Source of the DNA: Pisolithus tinctorius
Lineage: Eukaryota > Basidiomycota > Agaricomycetes > Boletales > Pisolithaceae
Assembly (NCBI GenBank): GCA_024663395.1
Contig: JANFAH010000057.1
Span: 248,001 to 312,000, forward strand
Reading direction: 5' to 3'
Length of the DNA stretch: 64,000 nt
The translations under genes were made by a program, and so were the position numbers. Of the stretch, positions 56,425 through 64,000 are shown piece after piece (the stretch's first letter is position 1; each line of letters opens with the position of its first letter). Below the pieces are notes generated by a model that did not search any database, was not told where the DNA came from, and saw only the letters and a list, made by a program, of their open reading frames with translations.

Positions 56425-57851
56425 ATGGTGCGACCCCCAGCGAAGTCTGTCGCACGCGTCTACCGGGATGTCAATGCACAGTTTGGCCCTGCGTGGTATG
56501 AATATGGTCAGCGCGCTTGGCCTTTGTTTGCCGTTCATCAACTGAGCCTTTGCTACCACAGATAATCTGCAAGTGCAGTGGGGTTCTCAGGATCACTATG
56601 AAATCGTGCGCAAGGTGGGGCGTGGAAAGTACTCGGAGGTGGGCCAATGTTGGAGATCACACCATCTGCAGATGCTGATACCCTTGATCCTACCAAGGTA
56701 TTCGAAGGCGTGAATATCGTAAACGACGAGAAGTGCATTATCAAAGTCCTTAAACCGGTCAAAAAGAAGAAAATAAAGAGAGAAATTAAGATCTTGCAGA
56801 ATCTCGCCGGCGGTCCGAATATTGTCGCTCTTTTAGACGTCGTCCGAGACCCGGCATCGAAAATTCCCAGTTTGATCACAGAATACGTTGACAATGTCGA
56901 TTTTAAAGTGCTATATCCAAGGTTTACGGATTTTGACGTTCGCTACTACATGTTCGAGCTCCTCAAGGCAAGTTTTCTGTCGCAATCTCCTTGTGTGCCC
57001 GTTGAAGTGTCATCCAGGCTCTTGACTTCTGTCACTCAAGGGGGATCATGCACCGGGACGTCAAACCCCACAACGTCATGATCGACCACGAACGACGAAA
57101 GGTATCTATTTTGCCATCGCACTTCGAAATCAGCTACTTAGATGTTCTCGCAGCTGCGGCTCATTGACTGGGGCTTGGCAGAGTTTTACCACCCGAGAGT
57201 CGAATACAACGTTCGGGTTGCCTCTCGCTATTTCAAGGGGCCAGAACTTTTGGTGGACTTCCAGGAGTACGATTATAGTCTTGACATGTGGAGCTACGGA
57301 TGCATGTTTGCTTCAATGGTAAGACCATGATGTGCCAATCGTCTCTCCGGATTCCCTTCCTCTCTTCTTTTTTATGCTTTGGCTGTAGATATTCCGCAAG
57401 GAGCCGTTCTTTCATGGACACGACAATTACGATCAGCTCGTTAAAATTGCGAAAGTCCTTGGCACGGATGAACTAAACGCTTACATTGAAAAATACGGTA
57501 TCCGACTTGATCCACAATACGACGAGCTCCTGGGAAGGTTAGTATTGCCGTTCGGATAATTAGAAACAAGCTCAGGATTTGGTCAGGTATCCTCGCAAGC
57601 CATGGCCAAGATTTATTACTTCAGAAAATCAGCGCTATGTCTCTAACGAAGCGATAGACTTCTTGGACAAGTTGCTGCGCTACGATCACCAAGAGCGGCT
57701 TACTGCACGCGAAGCTCAAGCTCACCCATACTTCGGTGAGCACCAGTTTATTATCGACAATGTTGTACTCACATCCCAGTCAGATCCTGTGCGCAACGCA
57801 GCTGCGGTCGCTGACGGTGAGAGCGAGGACTCAGGCGCGTCCTCGGTGTGA
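56425..57851 (+). CDS. CKA1: Casein kinase 2 catalytic subunit alpha
   Basis: CK2 alpha is a constitutively active acidophilic Ser/Thr kinase. Exon 1 reads [20 protein letters not shown] with GPAWYEY. Then [20 protein letters not shown] (G-loop), [20 protein letters not shown] (catalytic Lys and the basic cluster unique to CK2), [29 protein letters not shown] (DWG in place of DFG, the CK2 form), [20 protein letters not shown] and [20 protein letters not shown]. It ends with [16 protein letters not shown] and an acidic tail, [12 protein letters not shown]. About 345 residues. All CK2-specific substitutions are present. Confidence 0.95.
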
Positions 57852-58261
57852 TCTATAACTTTCTAATTTCTGCCATCTTGAATCTCCGTACACATTGCAT
57901 ATAGATATTACGAATTTGACTTGCGGAATACCCGGTAAATCGCTATATGTCGACAGATATCTGTAATCCATACTCAGAACACCTCCTACTTTGATGCTGG
58001 CATTTGCTGTTTCACCCTTTCCTCTATCTATCCCAGTATACCGCACACTTGGTGCTTTCCTCGGGTGCTTGGAGCTTGGGCTAGGCTCCATTTACCAACA
58101 AAGTCTGGCCAGCTGAATGTCCTCTCAACATTTCAACTATGCTAGGCCTACTGCCACTCAGAATGAGGTCTGCTAAGATGCAAATCATGCTTAGCAAGTT
58201 ATCAACCGCAGTACATATTCGTTAGGCGCCCCTAAAGCATTGCACTTTCCCAACGACGACC
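57852..58261. other. Intergenic region, nothing recognised
   Basis: 410 bases between CKA1 and the carrier gene. No RNA gene or repeat seen. Confidence 0.45.
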
Positions 58262-59732
58262 ATGTCAGTTGGGGCCAACGTCGCGGTTGTAGAGGATGTG
58301 GATGCTGTCGCACCAAGCGAACCAAGCGAACAGCAGCCCCTCCTCACCTCTTCTACCAAACCATCGCACTATACGGTCGTTGTCACAGCCTCTCAAAACG
58401 ACGAAGTAGCGGACTCAGATGCAGATGCAGCAGCAGCAGCAAAGCCGAGGTCAATTCAGAAGATCTTATTTCAAACGCTTGTCGTACTTTTCGGAGTGTT
58501 CATTCTCGTCCTTTTTATTAAAGGATTCATCGATGCCGACGACGTGGAGGTATGAGACATGAGTTCATGTCTCGTTGTCTCCTCATCCTACGCCCCCGCA
58601 ATGTCCCTTAGTTCGATCTAGGAACTGCCCTCAAGAAAGCTCTTGGTGGCGGACTCAGCGGCGCTGCAGGTGAGAGGGAGGGTGACACGCGGAGGGTGCA
58701 CCGCTGACTTTCCACTAAAAACAGCCATGGTCCTCCAGGTGTTGACTTTGATGGTAAGTCCTTCGGCTCTGCCGCTCGATGGAGATTCAAGACGACAATT
58801 ACATTCATCCAGCCTCTCCGAACAGTAATGAACTACCAATACCGCTACGGGACAACAACTACCGAAGCGATCAAAATCCTCAATGCAGATGGCGGATTTT
58901 CTCGGTTCTACCAAGGTCTCACTGCGGCGCTCATCCAGGGGCCCATCGCGCGATTCGGCGACACGGCCGCCAATGCAGGGATTCTTGCCTTACTGCAGGG
59001 TAATGTGTACATGAAGAAACTTCCCACTTTGATCAAGACTGTGTTCGCGAGTGTTGCCGCTGCATGCTTTAGGATGATACTTACACCTGTGGATACGGTC
59101 AAGACGACCCTGCAGACCCAGGGCAGGGATGGATTGAAGTTACTTAGGGAAAGGGTAACTGGAGTCGGTGTTATATCGTCTCCATCTTAAAGCCAACCAT
59201 TTCTTTTAGGTGAAGAAATACGGTATTGTCAGTCTCTGGTACGGCGCATTTGCCACGGCAGCTGCGACCTTTGTTGGCCACTATCCCGTACGTGTCTCTG
59301 TGTTGTCCACGGGTGAAGCTTGAAAAGTGAATTCATCAGTGGTTTGGGACGTACAACTACCTGGACGCTGTTCTTCCACTGCCCGTCACTCTGGCACAAA
59401 AATTCCTTCGGTCTGCATTTATAGGCTTTGTTGCATCTGTTGCTTCCGATAGTATTTCCAACTCGTTACGTGTCGTCAAGACGTATCGCCAGGTAAATGC
59501 GACACGTATCAGCTACATCGATGCCGCGCGGGCTGTCATTGCTGCGGACGGACTTCAAGGATTACTTGGGCGGGGCTTGAAGACCAGGATATTGGCTAAT
59601 GGATTACAGGGATTGATGTTCTCGGTCCTATGGAAACTGTTCATGGACTTGTAAGTTCATGTGCTTCGATTTAAGTGGTATCTTTGGAAGACTAATGACG
59701 CCTTTGACAGATGGAATGAGAAAACCAAGTAA
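58262..59732 (+). CDS. Mitochondrial carrier protein with N-terminal membrane extension
   Basis: A solute carrier of the inner mitochondrial membrane, most like the uncharacterised fungal YFR045W-type carriers. The N-terminus is acidic (MSVGANVAVVEDVDAVAPSE) and then strongly hydrophobic (ILFQTLVVLFGVFILVLFIK). Introns join DDVE to FDLGTALKKALGGGLSGAA, AMVLQVLTLM and PLRTVMNYQYRYG. Later: GGFSRFYQGLTAALIQGPIA, RMILTPVDTVKTTLQTQG (full P-x-D-x-x-K motif), KKYGIVSLWYGAFATAAATF and RAVIAADGLQGLLGRGLKTR. The first and third carrier motifs (PLRTVM and NSLRVVK) are degenerate; only the second is canonical. It ends WNEKTK at 59732. The substrate is unknown. The N-terminal extension may be a targeting or anchoring addition. 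Confidence 0.85.
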
Positions 59733-60073
59733 TGCTTGCTTATACCAGACAGCCTGGCGTAGGTATCAGTGATGTGAAGGGATTTGGTTTTTAGATCGTG
59801 TTCGTCTCTATCTCACTACTCGAACTACCTGGTATCATAGATCCGCGAATTTCACTATGGATATATCAGTAGGGAGATGGTGACCGAATGTAGTAAAAGT
59901 CTGTCTCCAAGCTCCAAAACAATATGCCGACGGTTATTCAAGGAACGGTATGATTTGATGCAGGCTTCGAATATAGTGTGTTGTATCGCCGCACTTCATC
60001 TAATGTATACATACCATTGAAAGTTGTCGCGCGTTGCAGACGCTATTCAGTACTCTCACGATACAGGCATCAA
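59733..60073. other. Convergent 3' region, nothing recognised
   Basis: 341 bases between two converging stop codons. Confidence 0.45.
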
Positions 60074-61209
60074 TCATCGACGTCGTCGCCTAGGAGAAAT
60101 CCCTTGTCGCAGTACACTCCCTACGGGTGGCATTGATGATTCCCCCAAGGACTCCGCGGCGTCTGCGGTCGTCGAAACTGCATTCTGGGATTTGACCGTT
60201 TGAGGGGTCTTGTTCTTTGGGGGCGGGGGCGGTCCAGGGTCATAATTCGGATTGTTGGGTGCCCAAGCAAAGCGGTTGACGCGATCATACAATTGACCGC
60301 TAACGCAACTAAACGAGTAGCAGTCCGGGTGAGGAGGTGGAGTCATGGTCTGCGCGATGGTCTGCAGATGGGTATAAATAGTGTAGCCAGCGTGTGCGTC
60401 ATTGGCCGCATCTAGGGGGTTGCATTAGAAAACTGAAGGACAGGTCCATTGGAAAGGGGTTTTCGCAACACCGAGATTTACTGTGACGAAAAAACAATGT
60501 TGTCGTGTCACTTACAAATTTGCTGGGTAGACGAAAGAGGAAGTTCCCAGTTGCTTCGTTGGGTTCTTCCTTTATGAAGGGTTGTCCCGTGGTAGGTTTG
60601 AAGAAGCCTTGCCAGGCCGATGGGATTGGTATAGCGCCCCTTCCATCGGGCGTTGTCGACGGACCGAGCCATTAACGACAGATCAACACAATTACGAACG
60701 CTAAGGCGATAATCCCTGTATAATTTTTTACAGTCCTCTGCACAGATGGTGTGGGCGATAACGTGGGCGTAAAGGCGAAAAGTGAGTTACCTTGTATGTT
60801 GACGCCAACTTTTATCCATTGTGAACCATTTAGTACGTCTCTAATCTTGTGTGGAATTTCTGCCGAGTGCACGGGTGTCAGAGAACCACGAACATGGTAT
60901 ACGTGCCCGTACCTCTCATCTTGCATATGTGGAGGAGCAGAACGCAGTCAGCCGCCGCAAGCTGTATGAGGGCTACGCGGTTCTGTGGCTGATCCTTGCG
61001 ATAACAGGGTTTCCATTCAAGGTCGAAACCAATTGTGCCATGTGGGAGGGCTGAAAGACAGTTGTTCGCGACGTTGGGATCGGTTATGTAGGTTGGGGGG
61101 AGAGGAAGAGAGTGCAGCGGGTAAGTTTCCTGGTCATTCCTAAGGAGCATTAGTACATGACAACCTGTGATATATGATATATGAATATTGCATACTGGGA
61201 GGTTGCCAT
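60074..61209 (-). CDS. Stand-alone 3'-5' exonuclease domain protein (WRN exonuclease-like, DEDDy)
   Basis: An RNase H-fold exonuclease related to the WRN exonuclease but without a helicase. The start MATS is spliced (donor cagtatg form) to NDQETYPLHSLPLPPTYIT. Exo I: GTIGFDLEWKPCYRKDQPQN with RVALIQLAAADCVLLLHIC. Exo II: SQWIKVGVNIQ, then CVDLSLMARSVDNARW. Exo III: Y-A-A-N-D, reconstructed across an intron between TQQI and AANDAHAGYTIY. All four DEDD acids and the Tyr are present, suggesting activity. A Pro/Lys-rich tail (GPPPPPKNKTPQTVKSQN) ends in five Arg, a possible nuclear signal. About 290 residues. The 5' side faces a C-rich tract on the coding strand. Confidence 0.82.
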
Positions 61210-61763
61210 CGTCGGACGACACAGGCCACTGGGTTCATGGGAGGGGGGGTACAGTGGGGAGGGCGGGGGGTCGAGATACCAAAGAGAGGTTTACGGTAAA
61301 AATAGAACAAGGCCACAAATTGAATTGGTCAGACGGGCCGGTTCCTGGCGTAAGCAGGCGACCAAAATGAATGTATTTACCACGGATATAAATAGGAAAT
61401 TCCTGCCAAGACTTTGTTAAAAAAAGGTCACACCTGGAGAGTGTCACACCGCGTCACACGTTCTTCGTCTGATGCCCTTGCTGGTGGCGATCTGAGGTCG
61501 ACTGGACCGTCGACATTGGGTGGGACTGGATGGGATGGACGGACGGACAAGGCAGACAGCGAGAGAGCAGGCGTGCAAGGAGGCTGATCGACCCTCAAAT
61601 ATAGATTCCACTCCACTCAGCAACTCGGATGGTTTGAGCCTCGACTTTGGCTTGGCATTCTAATTTTGAAGGACGGTCGTGCTCAAAGATAGAACGTTGG
61701 ACTTGGCTCTCCTACAAAAACTATGCCTGCTCTCCTCACAGCCCCCCTCACTTCATCCCAGCC
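61210..61763. other. Divergent intergenic region with a G-rich tract
   Basis: 554 bases between the exonuclease start and the next plus-strand start. The G-rich run at 61239-61270 (five runs of three or more G) is a possible G-quadruplex on the plus strand. No gene. Confidence 0.5.
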
Positions 61764-62476
61764 ATGCACGCCCCCCCCTCCCAGTCCTCCGCCGACCTCA
61801 GCCGTCTCCTCAACTCCTCATGGAATCTCATCGAACAGGTACTCCAATCACCCCTTAGTGTTAAACCCCTCATATATATCGCATCTCCACAGTCTCCACC
61901 TCCCAGCCTACGGGAGATCCTTGGGGCCTACAAGGCAAAGGGCGACGGCGACAGAGACATGCTCTTGGCCATGCTCAACGCCAAAAGTGCTGAAGACCAG
62001 GTTCGTGTGGCCCACTCCCCCTTCATCACTGTGCCTCATCACATATCAAAATCTAGCGACTTGCTGCCGTGGCTTCTTTGCACAGGACTCTTCTTGACTT
62101 GTCTTCTCTGCACCATGCAACACCTTCCGCATCATCACAACCGCTTTTCCCCCCCTCATATAACCGCAATTCACGATACACTCCCTACCCTACTGACCTA
62201 CACGTCCCACGTCATCCCCCCAGGGATTCCCAATACCATTCCCAACCGTTGGCCAAGCGGCGTCGTTCTCGCTCTCCGCCTTCTCATATCGACGCCCGTC
62301 CTTCCTCTCACGACTTTCCTCCCTCTCCGTACTCCTCGTCGCGAAGCGGTTCTGAGGAGTACTCTCCCCGCTCAAGGGCTTCCATGGCCATAGGTTCTTT
62401 ACTCTCCACGGGTCCCTCCAAGGATTCTGTATCAGATGACTCCCAAGGTTGTGATCGGTCTCGTATACCTTGTTAA
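61764..62476 (+). CDS. Hypothetical basic, Ser/Pro-rich small protein
   Basis: Three exons give about 195 residues. Exon 1: MHAPPSQSSADLSRLLNSSW with NLIEQ. Exon 2: SPPPSLREILGAYKAKGDGD with RDMLLAMLNAKSAEDQ, a predicted helical core. Exon 3 starts RLAAVASLHRTLLDLSSLHH and becomes Ser/Pro/Tyr-rich, with a clear nuclear-localisation-like AKRRRSRSPP. It ends SDDSQGCDRSRIPC. The block LREILGAYKAKGDGDRDMLL looks conserved in Agaricomycetes from its regular amphipathic form, but I cannot assign it to a named family. No enzyme motif, membrane segment or signal peptide. Function unknown; a nuclear regulator is only a guess. Confidence 0.7.
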
Positions 62477-63410
62477 GAAGCCATGCCCGCCATTCCCCCA
62501 CTGACCATATCACTCTGATTTATTCGGTTTCAATTGTGTACTCTCCATTGTACAGTAGTTTCGTAGCCATATCTTTGTTACCTCATGCACTCGTAATAGA
62601 CGCACCCTCTCACTCCTGAAACCATGCCATTCAGTCCCCGCTGTCAATGTTTTTCCTCCGACAATGGCGGCTGGTGTTCTGTGATAATTATCACTTGGGC
62701 TTGGCTTGATGGCCTTCCTCCAGAACTTGGCATGTTGGAAAATCTTCCCAGCCCATACACGTGCGAGGCAGTGCGTCCTATAAGCCTGTGAGGGCCGTGA
62801 CGTACGCTATAACTGCATGTGTGCGCTCGAGAGGGAAAGAAAAGATGGCTATCCATGCAGCCGATTCGCCGCTTGCGCGTGTAGCCCATCTTGCCACCTT
62901 TGTCTTACCTGCACTATATCGCCCATCCCAAGCTCCCCTGGCCTGGATGTTTTTTTACTGGGCCGGGGGACAGCCTCGGACAACAAAGTAAACTCTTTCC
63001 GCTTCTGCGATGTTAGATTAAATTTGTGGGGAACTAATGTGTGATTGCCAGGGTATCACGCCTGAGAGAGTCTCTCCGGCCATACGGACCCAGATCTCAC
63101 TGGTCATCCGAAATTCGGCACCGTTGTATCAAAGCCGGCCTCTGTTTAAGGAAGTGCTGCGCTTTGTCTTCTCGTGCTCGAGGTATACGGAACCCCCCTG
63201 CAGAGCCACCGTGTTTGTCAGAGATTACGAAGCCAACTACAATGATGGCATAGCTCTCCTACCTCAATATCAATGTCAATGACTGAATTGAACCAGACAG
63301 GCGGCGGTCATTTTCGGTGCGCGGATCTGGTATAGTAAAACACTGGTACAGTCACGTGATTCTCGTGTTGAGCGGACCTGTCATCGTCGTCGTACTTTGT
63401 GTTGGGTCCA
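62477..63410. other. Intergenic region, nothing recognised
   Basis: 934 bases. A CACGTG lies near 62758 and another at 63353-63358, 53 bases before the next start codon. Frames of about 80 codons on either strand have no family features. Confidence 0.45.
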
Positions 63411-64000
63411 ATGCCACACTCGGAAAGTGATGACGAGTTCCCAAACGACTTTGACGGTGTCGACTTCAGCGCTGTCCCCGAACTCCAAGCCCAGCAACTT
63501 CCACCATCTCAAGCCGGACCCTCAACGATACCCTCTAGTCAGGTGGATCGTGCGGGCGCCCCCACATCCGGCCAAGGAATTGGCATCGTAACCCCCGTTT
63601 CCGGGTCCAGGAGTACTAGTCGGGCGTCTTCTCATTTCGACTCTTTCGACGAGTTGGACGTGGATCCGCGCCTCCTCGCTGCAATTGACGAGATCGAATC
63701 GCGTGCCCTTCGGGAACATCAGTCAGGTACAGTTCCCGCGTTTCCCGAACCCCCTTTCGCGAACGTGTCACCCTTGGGTGATTTTGGCAAGGGGAAAAAA
63801 CGTGAGCAAATGCTACACTGGGACATGTATGTGCATGCACACTGACGCTTGAACAAGGCTCCATTGCTGAATGTGATTTTGATTCACAAGTTCTGATAAC
63901 ACCTCCCGTAGTCTTAGGATTGGACGCACCCAAGTCCAACTCTGGAGAGAACCTACAGACCATTCTTGAGGGGTATGAGAACGAAATAATATGTCCAATG
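63411..64000 (+). CDS. Acidic hypothetical protein, N-terminal part only (runs out of window)
   Basis: Starts MPHSESDDEFPNDFDGVDFS and continues acidic and Ser-rich (FDSFDELDVDPRLLAAIDEI) to FGKGKKR. A probable 56-nt intron (63802-63857) then joins to SIAECDFDSQVLITPPVVLG, and the frame stays open to the window end (LQTILEGYENEIICPM). The final C-P-M after an acidic turn is reminiscent of the first ligand pair of a RING-type domain, but the rest lies outside, so this is only a hint. The acidic S-D-D-E-F start is common in nuclear DNA-repair and chromatin proteins. No firm family assignment. Confidence 0.65.

Noticed and set aside
61235..61447. 70-codon minus-strand frame upstream of the exonuclease
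   Set aside because: I considered it as an alternative first exon. The ATG at 61209 with a GT-AG intron joins cleanly to the domain, while this frame ends before it.
1..64000. Transposons, CRISPR arrays, prophage, secondary-metabolite backbone genes
   Set aside because: No transposase, reverse transcriptase, terminal inverted repeats, spaced direct repeats, PKS, NRPS or terpene synthase signature was seen.

Overview
The window is nuclear DNA of a filamentous basidiomycete, most likely an Agaricomycete. Nearly every gene is cut by several 50-65 nt GT-AG introns, genes are packed head to head or tail to tail on both strands, and the proteins are typical of fungal housekeeping sets. I find no operons, prophage, transposon or CRISPR array. 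I placed 28 protein genes (two cut by the window ends) and two tRNA genes. Boundaries come from joining conserved protein segments across GT-AG sites by eye; internal exon borders are therefore less certain than start and stop codons.

Layout, left to right. 1-6010: tricalbin (3' end missing), a HAD-type nucleotidase and a peroxisomal ABC half-transporter. 6369-9406: a Ups2-type lipid transfer protein and TFIIIB subunit Brf1. 9822-16503: the Ssk2-type MAP3K, divergent from the Rbg2/DRG2 GTPase. 17009-25310: an MBL-fold hydrolase, a Ups1-type lipid transfer protein, the Rab exchange factor subunit Ric1 and a 2OG-Fe(II) oxygenase. 25394-31923: sterol glucosyltransferase Atg26, divergent from a SUR7/PalI-type membrane protein. 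32158-35327: tRNA-Lys, a C2H2 factor and AP-3 sigma. 35530-42212: Mediator Med6, ecdysoneless, V-ATPase subunit F and Tim21. 42486-49122: tRNA-Thr, a long gene-poor leader, a tandem-CCCH mRNA-decay factor and choline kinase. 50091-59732: an MFS transporter, mitochondrial Hsp40 Mdj1, a SET protein, CK2 alpha and a mitochondrial carrier. 60074-64000: a WRN-type exonuclease, a small unknown protein and the start of an acidic unknown protein.

Functional threads. Several genes concern lipid movement or membrane lipid synthesis (tricalbin, ABCD transporter, Ups1, Ups2, Atg26, choline kinase), and several are mitochondrial (Ups1, Ups2, Tim21, Mdj1, carrier). Others serve core transcription (Brf1, Med6), stress and growth signalling (Ssk2, CK2) and endomembrane trafficking (Ric1, AP-3 sigma, V-ATPase F). 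The grouping looks like ordinary gene density, not a dedicated cluster.

I see no convincing undescribed multi-gene system. The most unusual items are in gene structure: a start codon alone in its own exon (Brf1), a 21-nt microexon (CCCH protein), two P-loops cut by introns, a probable GC-AG intron, and two PRELI-domain paralogues 12 kb apart that share one intron position and donor sequence.
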